The translations under genes and the position numbers were made by a program. The notes beneath the pieces are model-generated. The model was not told the DNA's origin and searched no databases. It was given only the letters and a program-made list of their open reading frames with translations. From positions 1 through 64,000 of the forward strand of contig NZ_BNBS01000019.1 in assembly GCF_014656075.1 (NCBI RefSeq): DNA of 64,000 nucleotides. The letters run 5' to 3'. Every line of letters starts with the position of its first letter. Position 1 is the first letter of the stretch. This document shows positions 8,942 to 17,302 of the stretch, piece after piece. Source of the stretch: Streptomyces hydrogenans (lineage in GTDB: Bacteria > Actinomycetota > Actinomycetes > Streptomycetales > Streptomycetaceae).

Positions 8942-9952
8942 TCAGCCCCGGGCGCGGGAGCGGGTCAGGGCGACGGCGCCGCCGCCGGCCAGGACGAGGG
9001 CGAGGGCGCCGCCCGCGATGTACGGGGTGGCGGAGCTGCCGCCGGTCTCGGCGAGGTTCTGCGTCGGGGTGGATCCGCCGTTGTTGGTCTTGATCCCGCC
9101 GTCGCCCTTGGGCTCGGTGGGCTGCGGCGAGGGCTGCTCGGACGGCTGCTCGGTGGGCTCCTGGGTGGGCTGCTCGGTGGGCTTCTCGGTGGGCTTCTCC
9201 GTCGGCTTCTCGGTCGGGGCCGGGCCGTCGGGCGTCTCGCAGGTGGCCTGGGCGAGGGTGACGGTGCCCTTGACCTTGGCGACGCCGAGGTTGAGCGGGT
9301 TGACCTCCACGTTCAGCTCCAGGGCCGTGGCGGCGGCGGTGCGGCTGGTGGTGTTGGTGCGGGAGAGGTCCAGCGTGACGCGGCCGACGGCGGGCACGTC
9401 GAGTTCGGTGCGGCCGCCGGCGGTGAGCGTGACCTTCTTGCCGAGGGCGCGGACGTACCCGAGGACGTTGGAGTCGGCGACCGGCTTCTTCCCGGCCTCG
9501 CAGACGGCCTTGGAGGTGACCTTCTCGACCTCGACGATGGCGAGGGAGGGCAGGCCGGGCACGTGGACGCGGGCCTTGGCGAGGTTGACGTACCCCTCGG
9601 CCCTGCGCTCGTCGACGGTGGCGGTCGAGGTGGCGACGTCGGCGGTGAGGATGTCGATGGGCTTGCCGCCCTCCGCGCCCTGCACCTTCACGCTGAGCGC
9701 GGTCTCGCTCTCGCTCTCGGGCGCCGTGACCTCGTTGAGGCTCGCGCGGACCGGGATCTTCACGGTCTCGCCGAGGAGGGAGACGTCGAGTCCGGCGCGC
9801 AGCACGACGGCGCCGGCGCGGCCTTCGCGGTGCTCTCCGTCGGTCGCCTGCGCGGCGGGGGCCGCGAGGAGCACGGGGCCGACGACCAGGGCGGCGACGG
9901 CCGCGGCGGCGGCGGTGCGGCGGACGGGCGCGCGGAAGGTGTTGCTGTTCAA
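8942..9952 (-). CDS. SCO1860-type LAETG-anchored surface protein
   Basis: A secreted 336-aa protein. It starts with a signal peptide (RRTAAAAAVAALVVGPVLLAAPAAQA), continues as a Thr/Val-rich all-beta-looking domain of about 190 residues with two Cys (AVCEAG and ATCETP), then a PTEKP/PTEQP repeat stalk, a sortase motif LAETG, a hydrophobic helix and a basic RSRARG tail. It should be attached to peptidoglycan by a class-E-type sortase. The TTG at 9952 was chosen because GGGGGT lies 9 nt upstream and it gives a clean signal peptide; a longer in-frame version to 10000 is possible. Function unknown. Confidence 0.85.
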   Translation of the reverse strand: MNSNTFRAPVRRTAAAAAVAALVVGPVLLAAPAAQATDGEHREGRAGAVVLRAGLDVSLLGETVKIPVRASLNEVTAPESESETALSVKVQGAEGGKPIDILTADVATSTATVDERRAEGYVNLAKARVHVPGLPSLAIVEVEKVTSKAVCEAGKKPVADSNVLGYVRALGKKVTLTAGGRTELDVPAVGRVTLDLSRTNTTSRTAAATALELNVEVNPLNLGVAKVKGTVTLAQATCETPDGPAPTEKPTEKPTEKPTEQPTQEPTEQPSEQPSPQPTEPKGDGGIKTNNGGSTPTQNLAETGGSSATPYIAGGALALVLAGGGAVALTRSRARG

Positions 9953-10059
9953 GATGGTGGAACCCCCACAGAAGACATGGCGTCGCCGGCCGCTCACCAC
10001 GGGGACGGTGGGTCTGCGCGGCGGCGGCGACTTGAGACACCGGAATCTTTACGCACGGA

Positions 10060-10094
10060 GAGTGAACCGACAGTCGCCTGACGTGAGTTCACTC
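10060..10094. promoter_or_regulatory. Inverted repeat upstream of the LAETG gene
   Basis: GAGTGAAC (10060-10067) and GTTCACTC (10087-10094) are perfect inverted halves with a 19-nt spacer, about 110-140 bp upstream of the TTG start. The flanking DNA (10095-10140) is unusually AT-rich for this genome (ATATTCGATTTAATTCG), as expected of a promoter. Possible regulator site; no family is recognised. The 319-bp gap 9953-10271 otherwise holds only the terminator listed next. Confidence 0.4.
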
Positions 10095-10214
10095 CAAAGG
10101 GGGGTTTCCGTGTTCATATTCGATTTAATTCGACACAACCGTTCCCCGTCGCCCCGCGTGTTACCTCCGTAGGGGTGCGTCAGGGTCGCGCGCGGGCCCG
10201 CACGGACGAAGAAA

Positions 10215-10246
10215 ACGATCCGCGCCCCCGAGGGGTCACGGATCGT
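10215..10246 (-). terminator. Intrinsic terminator of the siderophore-interacting protein gene
   Basis: ACGATCCG and CGGATCGT form an 8-bp outer stem with an inner CCCC/GGGG extension. On the minus strand the hairpin is followed by TTTTC, a classical intrinsic terminator and rare for so GC-rich a genome. It lies 25 nt past the stop of the gene at 10272. Confidence 0.8.
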
Positions 10247-10271
10247 CAACGTCACGCCGGGGCGGAACGGT

Positions 10272-10991
10272 TCAGCTCGGGCGCCAGTAACCGAGCGCGT
10301 GCACGCGCTCCTTGGGCAGCCCCAGCTCCTTGCGGGCGTAGGAGGCGAGCGCACGGGTGGTCGCGGTGTCGCAGGCGATCCACACGTACGCCTCCGGACC
10401 GGCGAGCGCGGGGAGTTCGTCCCGCACCCGCTGGACGAGGGCGGCGCCGGCCCGCTGCCGGGGCACCCGGCGCAGCTCGTGGCGGTCCGGGTCGGTGCGG
10501 AAGGGCAGTTCCTCGTCGGAGGCGTGCTGGGTCTCGAACCAGATGGTGGCCGGGAGGTCCGGGTGGGCGTCGAGCAGCGAGTTCACGGCCGGCAGCGAGG
10601 CCGGGTCGCCGATGACCAGCAGCCGCTCGGGCCGGGGTTCGGGGGTCTCGAAGCCGGTGCCCTGGAGGGTGGCGTCGACGGTGTCGCCGGGGGCGCAGTC
10701 GCGGGCCCAGTGGCTGGCGGGGCCGTCGTGGAGGGCGAACTCCAGGCTGAAGGTGCCGGCCTCCGGGTCGGGGTCGACCAGGGTGTAGCCGCGCTGGTGC
10801 GGCTTGCCCGCGTTCTCGAACCAGATCCGGACCCACATCGTCGGGTGGACCCCGGCGGCGGCGAGCAGCCCGCCGTCCGTGAAGTGGACCCTCCGGTAGT
10901 CCTCGGTGACCCGCTCGGCCCCCGTGACGGTGAACGTGAAGTCCTTGGCGCCCATCAGCTTGAGAACGGCACCCTGCCATCCGTGCCCCAC
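10272..10991 (-). CDS. Siderophore-interacting protein (ViuB-like FAD ferric reductase)
   Basis: A 239-aa soluble flavoprotein of the SIP family that reduces ferric siderophores with NAD(P)H in the cytosol to free the iron. The FAD-binding block RGYTLVDPDPEAGTFSLEF and the reductase-domain motifs ERLLVIGDPASLPAVNSLL and AYVWIACDTATTRALASYARKELG are clear, and the protein ends with GYWRPS as SIP proteins do. GTG 10991 was preferred because GGGGGAGGAG stands 6 nt upstream; ATG 11015 gives an 8-residue longer protein without a ribosome site. It is divergent from the acylase-acyltransferase pair and shares an iron box with it. Confidence 0.92.
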   Translation of the reverse strand: MGHGWQGAVLKLMGAKDFTFTVTGAERVTEDYRRVHFTDGGLLAAAGVHPTMWVRIWFENAGKPHQRGYTLVDPDPEAGTFSLEFALHDGPASHWARDCAPGDTVDATLQGTGFETPEPRPERLLVIGDPASLPAVNSLLDAHPDLPATIWFETQHASDEELPFRTDPDRHELRRVPRQRAGAALVQRVRDELPALAGPEAYVWIACDTATTRALASYARKELGLPKERVHALGYWRPS

Positions 10992-11040
10992 CGCGTGCTC
11001 CTCCCCCGGACCCATGGGTTACTTTGGGTCGGCGATTAAT

Positions 11041-11059
11041 TTAGGCCAGCCTAACCTAA
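11041..11059. promoter_or_regulatory. Iron box (DmdR1/IdeR-type operator)
   Basis: TTAGGCCAGCCTAACCTAA closely matches the actinobacterial iron-box consensus TTAGGTTAGGCTNACCTAA. It lies in the divergent intergenic region, 50 bp from the SIP start and 36 bp from the acylase start, and on the minus strand borders a -10-like TAAATT. Iron-replete DmdR1 would repress both directions. Confidence 0.85.
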
Positions 11060-11094
11060 CGACATCTGGAAGCACACGGACGGGATCGGATCGG

Positions 11095-13170
11095 GTGAGC
11101 ATCGAGGTCTACCGGGACGCGTACGGCGTCCCCCATCTGCGCGCCGCCGACCCGGCGGAACTGGCCTTCGCGCAGGGCCGGGTCACCGCGCGGGACCGCG
11201 CCTGGCAGCTGGAGGTCGAGCGCCACCGGGCTCAGGGCACCACCGCCGCCTTCCTCGGCGCGGCCGAGGCCGGCTGGGACGTCTTCGTCCGCCGGGCCCG
11301 GCTCGCCGACACCGCGCGCCGCTGCCTGGCCCGCCTGGAGGAGCACGACCCGGAGACCGCCGACTGGGTGCGGGCCTACGTGGACGGGGTGAACGACGGC
11401 CTGGCCGAAGGCGCCCGCCGCGCCCCCGAGTTCGCCGCCACCGGGCTCGCCGCCGGCCGCTGGGAGGCGTGGACGCCGCTGGCCGTCTGGCTCTCCACCC
11501 ACATCCTCTTCGCCGGGTTCCCGACCAAGCTGTGGCGCGAGCGGGTGGCGACCGGGCTGGGCGAGGAGTGGACCGAGCTGTTCGCCGCCGACGGGCCCGC
11601 CACGGCCGGCTCCAACGGCTGGCTGGTGACCGGCGAGCGGACCGCGAGCGGCTCCGCCCTGGTGGCCGGCGACCCGCACCGGTTCATCGAGGCGCCGGGC
11701 GTCTACCAGCAGATCCGGCTCTCCTGCCCGCGGTACGACGTCGTCGGCCTCGCCGTGCCGGGCGTGCCCGGGCTCGCCCACTTCGGGCACACCGGGCACG
11801 TCGCGTGGGCCATCACCAACGCGATGGCCGACTACCAGGACCTCTACCGCGAGCGGCTGCGGCGCGCCGCGGACGGCGGCGTGGAGGCGTACGGCCCCGA
11901 CGGCTGGCGCCCGGCCGCCGCGCACACCGAGACGGTCGAGGTCTCCGGCGGCGAGCCGGTGACGGTCGAGGTGGTCGAGACCGCCCGCGGCCCGGTCGTC
12001 ACGGGCGACGGACCGGAGGGGACCGGCGCCGAGTGGGAGGGGCTGAGCCTGCGGTACGTGCCCCGGGTCACCGGCCTGCTGGGCTTCGAGGTCCTGCCGC
12101 GGCTGCTCGCCGCCCGCACCGTCGACGAGGTCGACACGGCCCTCGACGGCTGGGTGGAGCCGGTGAACGTGGTGCTGGCCGCCGACACGGACGGCGGGCT
12201 GCTGCACCGGGTCGCCGGCCACGTGCCCGTCCGCGACCGGGCCAACTCCCTGCGGCCCGTGCCGGCCTGGGAGCCGGTCCACGCCTGGGCGGCGGAGCCG
12301 GCGCCGCTGCCCCGCGCCGCCGTGACCGACGGATACGCGGTGATGGCCAACGCCCGGGGCCTCGCCGCCCCGCTCGGCGTCGAGTTCGCGCCCCCGCACC
12401 GCGCCGACCGGATCGCCGCGCTGCTGGACGGCTCCGCCGCCTGGACGCCCGAGGCGACCGCCGCCGTCCACCGCGACACCGACAACCGCGCGGCGGCCCG
12501 GCTGCTCGCCGCCGGCGAGGCCGCCGGGGACCTCTCCCCCGCCGCCGCGGACGTCCGGGAGCGGCTGCTCGCCTGGGACCGGCGGATGGCGGCCGACAGC
12601 CTCGACGCCGGGCTCTTCGCCGCCGTGCGGGGCGCGGTGGTGCGCGGCCTCGCCGGGCACGAGGCCTTCGCCGGGCTGCGCGGGCCCGCCCCGTACCCCG
12701 AGGTGTTCCAGCCCTGGCTGTACCTCGGCCCGCGGGTCGGCCTCGCCCTGGAGACGCTGCTGGTCACCGGCCCGGTGCCGGCCGCCGACGTGCGCCGGAT
12801 CGTCGCCGGGGCGCTGGAGGAGACCGGCGCGGGCGATCCGCCCGCCGCCTGGGGCGCCACCCACCGGCTCGCGCCCTGGCAGGCGCTCCCCGACCCCGAC
12901 GACGACCGCTGGCCGGAACTCGGCGGCGACCACGACTGCGTGCTCTCCACCTCCAGCGCCCCCGGCTACACCGACCGCGGCGCCCGGGCCTCCGCCGCCC
13001 GGTACGTGTGGGATCTCGCAGACCGCGAACGCAGCGGCTGGATCGTGCCGTTCGGCGCCTCCGGGGTGGCCGGGGACCCGCACCACGAAGACCAACTCCC
13101 CCTGTGGCTGCGGGGCGACCTCGCCCCCGTCACCACCGACTGGAACCGCCTCACCAAGGAGCAGGGATGA
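11095..13170 (+). CDS. Penicillin-acylase-family Ntn hydrolase, predicted cytosolic
   Basis: A 691-aa member of the penicillin acylase / AHL acylase / PvdQ family (Ntn hydrolases that cut amide bonds). The self-processing site and nucleophile are visible as GSNGW with Ser173, followed by AGDPHRFIEAPG and the oxyanion-hole region AWAITNAMADYQDLYRE. Most relatives are exported, but here the GTG start at 11095 leads straight into the mature domain (VSIEVYRDAYGVPHLRA) with no signal peptide, so it should act in the cytoplasm. It is co-translated with an IucB/AlcB-type acyltransferase (ATGA overlap) and controlled from an iron box. Substrate unknown; a hydroxamate siderophore is the natural guess. 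Confidence 0.85.
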   Translation: MSIEVYRDAYGVPHLRAADPAELAFAQGRVTARDRAWQLEVERHRAQGTTAAFLGAAEAGWDVFVRRARLADTARRCLARLEEHDPETADWVRAYVDGVNDGLAEGARRAPEFAATGLAAGRWEAWTPLAVWLSTHILFAGFPTKLWRERVATGLGEEWTELFAADGPATAGSNGWLVTGERTASGSALVAGDPHRFIEAPGVYQQIRLSCPRYDVVGLAVPGVPGLAHFGHTGHVAWAITNAMADYQDLYRERLRRAADGGVEAYGPDGWRPAAAHTETVEVSGGEPVTVEVVETARGPVVTGDGPEGTGAEWEGLSLRYVPRVTGLLGFEVLPRLLAARTVDEVDTALDGWVEPVNVVLAADTDGGLLHRVAGHVPVRDRANSLRPVPAWEPVHAWAAEPAPLPRAAVTDGYAVMANARGLAAPLGVEFAPPHRADRIAALLDGSAAWTPEATAAVHRDTDNRAAARLLAAGEAAGDLSPAAADVRERLLAWDRRMAADSLDAGLFAAVRGAVVRGLAGHEAFAGLRGPAPYPEVFQPWLYLGPRVGLALETLLVTGPVPAADVRRIVAGALEETGAGDPPAAWGATHRLAPWQALPDPDDDRWPELGGDHDCVLSTSSAPGYTDRGARASAARYVWDLADRERSGWIVPFGASGVAGDPHHEDQLPLWLRGDLAPVTTDWNRLTKEQG

Positions 13171-13733
13171 CCACCCCCGTACACGTCCAGACCGTCGAGG
13201 GCCTCGGCACCGTCGTCGTCCGGCCCATCGCCCCGGACGCGGACGCCCCGCTCATCCACGCCTGGGTCAACGAGGAGCGGGCGCGCTTCTGGGGCATGAA
13301 CGGCACCACCGTCGAGCAGGTCCGGGACGTCTACGCGCACCTGGACTCGCTCACCACCCACCACGGCTTCATGGTGGAGCTCGACGGCGAGCCGGTCGCG
13401 ATCTTCCAGACGTACGAGCCCGAGGCCGACCGGGTCGGCGAGTGCTACGAGGTGGAGGAGGGCGACATCGGCTGCCACCTCTTCGTCGCCCCCAGCACCG
13501 CCCCGTCCCACGGCTTCACCGCCGGGCTGCTCACCTCGCTCGTCGCCTACTGCCACCGCGACCACACCCGGATCGTGGTGGAGCCGGACGCGGCGAACGA
13601 GAAGGCCGTCGCCCGCATGGCGCGGGCCGGCTTCGAGCTCGGCCCGGAGGTCGTCCTCCCCGAGGTCGACCTGCCGGAGGTCTTCATCCCGGAGAAGAAG
13701 GCCCGGCTGGCCTTCCTGCGCCGGGCCGTCTGA
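13167..13733 (+). CDS. Siderophore-type GNAT N-acyltransferase (IucB/AlcB-like)
   Basis: A 188-aa acyl-CoA-dependent N-acyltransferase of the RhbD/IucB/AlcB type that acylates N6-hydroxylysine or hydroxydiamines in hydroxamate siderophores. Visible blocks: VVVRPIAPDADAPLIHAWVNEERARFWGM, FQTYEPEADRVGECYEVEEGDIGCHLF and the conserved IVVEPDAANEKAVARMARAGFE. It overlaps the acylase gene by ATGA, so both enzymes are made together. No IucA/C-type synthetase or hydroxylase is in the window, so it either serves a cluster elsewhere or works with the acylase in siderophore modification. Confidence 0.88.
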   Translation: MTTPVHVQTVEGLGTVVVRPIAPDADAPLIHAWVNEERARFWGMNGTTVEQVRDVYAHLDSLTTHHGFMVELDGEPVAIFQTYEPEADRVGECYEVEEGDIGCHLFVAPSTAPSHGFTAGLLTSLVAYCHRDHTRIVVEPDAANEKAVARMARAGFELGPEVVLPEVDLPEVFIPEKKARLAFLRRAV

Positions 13734-13741
13734 CCTCGGCC

Positions 13742-14827
13742 TCAGGCGCGGATCCGGCCGCCGACCACGACCCGCCGCGGCGCCGCGAGAACGCGGACGT
13801 CCGCGCGCGGGTCCTCGTCGTAGACCACCAGGTCGGCGGGGGCGCCCTCCTCCAGGGCGGGGCGGCCCAGCCAGGCCCTCGCCCCCCAGGTGGTGGCCGA
13901 GAGGGCGTCGAGCGCAGGGATGCCGGCCTTCGTCAGCTCCTCGACCTCCTCGGCGACCAGGCCGTGGGCGAGGGAGCCGCCCGCGTCGGTGCCGACGAAG
14001 ACCGGCACCCCGGCGTCGTAGGCGGCGCGGACGGTGTCGTACCGGCGCGCGTGCAGCCGGCGCATGTGGGCCGACCAGCGCGGGAACTTCGCCTCGCCGC
14101 CGTCCGCGAGGTGCGGGAAGGTCGCGATGTTGACCAGTGTCGGCACGATGGCCACTCCGCGCTCCGCGAAGAGCGGGATGGTCTCCTCGGTCAGGCCCGT
14201 CGCGTGCTCGATACAGTCGATGCCCGCCTCGACGAGGTCGCGCAGCGAGTCCTCGGCGAAGCAGTGCGCGGTGACCCGGGCGCCCAGCCGGTGCGCCTCG
14301 GCGATCGCCGCCTCCACCTCGGGGCGCGGCCAGGACGGGGTGAGGTCGCCGACCTCGCGGTCGATCCAGTCGCCGACCAGCTTGACCCAGCCGTCGCCGC
14401 GCCGGGCCTCCCGGCCCACGTACTCCACCAGGTCGGCGGGCTCGATCTCGTGGGCGTAGTTGCGGATGTAGCGGCGGGTGCGGGCGATGTGCCGGCCGGC
14501 CCGGATGATCGTCGGCAGGTCGTCGCGGTCGTCGATCCAGCGGGTGTCGGAGGGCGAGCCGGCGTCCCGGATCAGCAGGGTGCCGGCGTCCCGGTCGGTG
14601 AGGGCCTGCTTCTCGGCGGTGGCCTCGTCCACCGGCCCGTGCCGGTCCAGGCCGACGTGGCAGTGCGCGTCGACCAGGCCGGGCAGCGCCCACCCCGACA
14701 CCGTCACGGCCTCGCCGGCGGGCCGCCGGAAGGTGATCCGCCCGTCCACGCACCAGAGTTCGTCCCGCACGTCCTCGGGGCCGACGAGCACCCGCCCCTT
14801 CACGTGCACCACCTCGTGATCGCTCAT
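13742..14827 (-). CDS. Amidohydrolase-family metal-dependent hydrolase
   Basis: A 361-aa protein of the imidazolonepropionase/prolidase-like amidohydrolase group. Metal ligands can be seen as HxH in GLVDAHCHVGLD, a possible carbamylated lysine in GWVKLVGDWID, His in VTAHCFAED and IDCIEHATG, and the Asp in VFVGTDAGGS. Substrates in this family range from cyclic imides to aryl-dipeptides and cannot be predicted. The ATG at 14827 gives an N-terminal beta-sandwich start (VVHVKGRVLVGPEDV) normal for the family. Convergent with the GNAT gene (8-nt gap) and divergent from the aminotransferase at 14908. Confidence 0.85.
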   Translation of the reverse strand: MSDHEVVHVKGRVLVGPEDVRDELWCVDGRITFRRPAGEAVTVSGWALPGLVDAHCHVGLDRHGPVDEATAEKQALTDRDAGTLLIRDAGSPSDTRWIDDRDDLPTIIRAGRHIARTRRYIRNYAHEIEPADLVEYVGREARRGDGWVKLVGDWIDREVGDLTPSWPRPEVEAAIAEAHRLGARVTAHCFAEDSLRDLVEAGIDCIEHATGLTEETIPLFAERGVAIVPTLVNIATFPHLADGGEAKFPRWSAHMRRLHARRYDTVRAAYDAGVPVFVGTDAGGSLAHGLVAEEVEELTKAGIPALDALSATTWGARAWLGRPALEEGAPADLVVYDEDPRADVRVLAAPRRVVVGGRIRA

Positions 14828-14907
14828 GGCTGCACTGTACGAGGGCCCGCCGGAGCGGGGGGCGTACGCTGGCCGGGCCCGTACCACCGACCCGAGAAGG
14901 CACCACC

Positions 14908-16011
14908 GTGACCGTGACACACCCGCTGCTGGACCTGGCCCCGATGACCGCCGCGCACTTCGCGTCCATCGAGCGGCGGGTCGCCGCGCTGCTCTCCACC
15001 GAGCAGGACGTGGTGATCACCCAGGGCGAGGCGCTGCTGCCGCTCGAAGGGTGCATCCGCAGCGGGGCGCGGGCCGGTTCGACCGCGCTGAACGTCGTCA
15101 CCGGTCCGTACGGGCAGACCTTCGGCAACTGGCTGCGCGACTGCGGGGCCACCGTGATCGACCTCGCCGTCCCCTTCCACACGGCGGTCACCGCCGGGCA
15201 GGTGGAGCGGGCGCTGGCCGAGCACCCGGAGATCGACTTCGTCTCGCTGGTGCACGCCGAGGCGGCCACCGGCAACACCAACCCGGTCGCGGAGATCGGC
15301 GAGGTCGTCCGCGCCCACGGCGCGCTCTTCTACCTGGACGCGGTTGCCTCGATCGGCGCCGAGCCGGTGCTGCCGGACGCCTGGGGCGTCGACATGTGCA
15401 TCATCGGCGCGCAGAAGGCGATGGGCGGCCCGGCGGGCGTCTCGGCGGTGTCGGTGAGCGAGCGGGCCTGGGAGCGGTTCGCCGCCAACCCGGCCGCGCC
15501 GCGCCGTTCCTACCTCTCCCTCCTCGACTGGAAGGAGCGCTGGATCGACGGCGGCCGCAAGGCGCTCCTGCACGCCCCGGCGCAGCTGGAGATGCTGGCC
15601 CTGGAGGCGTGCGTGGAGCGGATCGAGGCCGAGGGCCTGGACGCGCTGATGGGCCGGCACGCCTCGGCGGCGGCGGCGACCCGGGCGGGCGCGCTGGCGC
15701 TGGGCGGCGGTCTGGAGCCGTACGTGCGGGAGGCCGGGGACGCGGCGCCGGTGGCGACGACGCTGCGGGTCCCGGCGGAGCTGGACGCCTCCGACCTGGT
15801 GTCGAAGGCGCTCGCCGCCGACCCGTCGCTGCCGCTGATCGCGGGCGGCGGGGCGCTGGCGAAGGAGATGATCCGGGTGAACCACTACGGGGCGGACGCG
15901 ACCCCGAACGCCGTGCAGTCGTCGCTGGCCGCGCTGGGCGCGGTGCTCGGCGAGACGGGCCGGACGGTGGACCTGGAGGGCGCGCGCCGGGCGGTCACCG
16001 CGGCCTGGTAG
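14908..16011 (+). CDS. Class V PLP aminotransferase (alanine-glyoxylate aminotransferase-like)
   Basis: A 367-aa class V aminotransferase. The cofactor aspartate is in LFYLDAVASIGAEP and the PLP lysine in CIIGAQKAMGGPAG, the layout of serine/alanine-glyoxylate aminotransferases. The C-terminal substrate arginine block appears as MIRVNHYGADAT. The GTG start at 14908 lies 80 bp from the divergent amidohydrolase start; the short space must contain both promoters. Exact substrate unknown. A strong terminator follows the stop. Confidence 0.85.
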   Translation: MTVTHPLLDLAPMTAAHFASIERRVAALLSTEQDVVITQGEALLPLEGCIRSGARAGSTALNVVTGPYGQTFGNWLRDCGATVIDLAVPFHTAVTAGQVERALAEHPEIDFVSLVHAEAATGNTNPVAEIGEVVRAHGALFYLDAVASIGAEPVLPDAWGVDMCIIGAQKAMGGPAGVSAVSVSERAWERFAANPAAPRRSYLSLLDWKERWIDGGRKALLHAPAQLEMLALEACVERIEAEGLDALMGRHASAAAATRAGALALGGGLEPYVREAGDAAPVATTLRVPAELDASDLVSKALAADPSLPLIAGGGALAKEMIRVNHYGADATPNAVQSSLAALGAVLGETGRTVDLEGARRAVTAAW

Positions 16012-16022
16012 GCGGTACGCGA

Positions 16023-16062
16023 CGGAGGGGCGGGATCCGGTGGACCGGGTTCCGCCCCTCCG
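16023..16062. terminator. Bidirectional terminator
   Basis: An 18-bp stem with two G-U pairs and a TGGA loop (arms 16023-16040 and 16045-16062; outer part CGGAGGGGCGG/CCGCCCCTCCG) sits between the convergent aminotransferase and ene-reductase genes. Confidence 0.8.
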
Positions 16063-16098
16063 CCGCGTCCGGGGCCGGCGGGAAGGGGCCGGCGGGTC

Positions 16099-17166
16099 CT
16101 AGAGCGACGGGTAGTCGACGTAGCCGCGGTGGTCGCCGCCGTACATGGTGGCGGCGTCGAGCGGGTTGTAGGGGCCGTCGGCGCGCAGCCGGGCGGGCAG
16201 GTCGGGGTTGGCGATGAAGAGCCGACCGAAGGCGAGGAGGTCGGTGGTGCCGTCCTCGATCAGGGCGAGGTCGGCGGCGCCGGTGGGGCCCTCGCCGGAC
16301 GGGTTGAGGATGAAGGTGCCGGCGAAGCGCTTGCGCAGCTCGTGGACGAGGGGGCGGCGCTCGGGGGCGGTCTCCAGGACGTGGAGGTAGGCGATGCCGA
16401 CGGGCTCGATCGCGGCGAGGAGGGCGGTGTAGAGCTCCTCGGTGTCGGTCTCGGCGATGTCGTTGAGGGTGTTGGCCGGGGAGATGCGCAGGCCGGTGCG
16501 GTCGGGGCCGATCTCGGCGGCGACGGCGCGGACGACCTCGACGGCGAAGCGGACGCGGTTCTCGACGGAGCCGCCCCACTCGTCGGTGCGGTGGTTGGAG
16601 CCGGAGGCGAGGAACTGCTGGATCAGGTAGCCGTTGGCGCCGTGGATCTCGACGCCGTCGAAGCCGGCCTCGACGGCGTTGCGGGCGGCGGCGGCGAAGC
16701 CGGCGACCGCCTCGCGCACCTGGTCGCCGGTGAGGGCGCGCGGGGTGACGAAGTCCTTGGGGCCCTCGTGGGTGTAGACCTGCCCGGCGGCGGCCACGGC
16801 GGAGGGGCCGACGGGGTGGAGGCCGTCGTCGAGGAGGTCGGGGTGGCCGATCCGGCCGGAGTGCATGAGCTGGGCGAAGATCCGGCCGCCGCGCTCGTGG
16901 ACGGCGTCGGTGACCTTGCGCCAGGCGGCGATCTGCTCGCGGCTGTGCAGGCCGGGGGTGTCGGGGTAGCCCTGGCCCTCGGGGACGGGCTGGACGCCCT
17001 CGGTGATGATCAGGCCGGCGGAGGCGCGCTGGGCGTAGTACTCGACGACGGCGTCGGTGGGGGTGCGGTCGGCGCCGTGGGCCCGGCTGCGGGTCATGGG
17101 GGCCATGGCGATGCGGTTGGCGAGCCGGGTGCCGGCGAGGTCGACGGGGTCGAAGGCGGTGGTCAT
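16099..17166 (-). CDS. Old yellow enzyme (alkene reductase, NemA-like)
   Basis: A 355-aa FMN-dependent NAD(P)H:enoate reductase of the classical OYE branch. The N-terminus reads [15 protein letters not shown] as in NemA/YqjM relatives; [49 protein letters not shown], and the phosphate-binding block near [18 protein letters not shown] are all present. OYEs reduce electrophilic C=C and nitro compounds. The ATG at 17166 follows GAGGGAACC. It is divergent from a MarR regulator over a near-perfect 22-bp palindrome, implying electrophile- or phenol-induced expression. Confidence 0.93.
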   Translation of the reverse strand: MTTAFDPVDLAGTRLANRIAMAPMTRSRAHGADRTPTDAVVEYYAQRASAGLIITEGVQPVPEGQGYPDTPGLHSREQIAAWRKVTDAVHERGGRIFAQLMHSGRIGHPDLLDDGLHPVGPSAVAAAGQVYTHEGPKDFVTPRALTGDQVREAVAGFAAAARNAVEAGFDGVEIHGANGYLIQQFLASGSNHRTDEWGGSVENRVRFAVEVVRAVAAEIGPDRTGLRISPANTLNDIAETDTEELYTALLAAIEPVGIAYLHVLETAPERRPLVHELRKRFAGTFILNPSGEGPTGAADLALIEDGTTDLLAFGRLFIANPDLPARLRADGPYNPLDAATMYGGDHRGYVDYPSL

Positions 17167-17229
17167 GGCGGTTCCCTCACAGAATTTATGTGGTCGGCCA
17201 AGTATGTGGTCGGGTCGCCACTGTAACCC

Positions 17230-17251
17230 ATTCCTTGGCCAGCCAAGCAAT
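17230..17251. promoter_or_regulatory. MarR-type operator palindrome
   Basis: A 22-bp palindrome with core CTTGGC-CA-GCCAAG (17234-17247) and outer ATT/AAT, broken only at the C/C pair between outer and inner arms. It lies between divergent nemA-like and marR genes, 64 and 52 bp from their starts. A related half-site GGCCAAG occurs at about 17196-17202. Confidence 0.75.
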
Positions 17252-17302
17252 ATTCGGGGTCACGGTAACCTGGAGGGTGAAGCGCCGCCCCGAGGAGCCC
17301 CG

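Noticed and set aside
11095..11160. Export signal on the penicillin-acylase-like protein
   Set aside because: The frame upstream of GTG 11095 crosses the iron box and the divergent SIP start and contains no hydrophobic segment.
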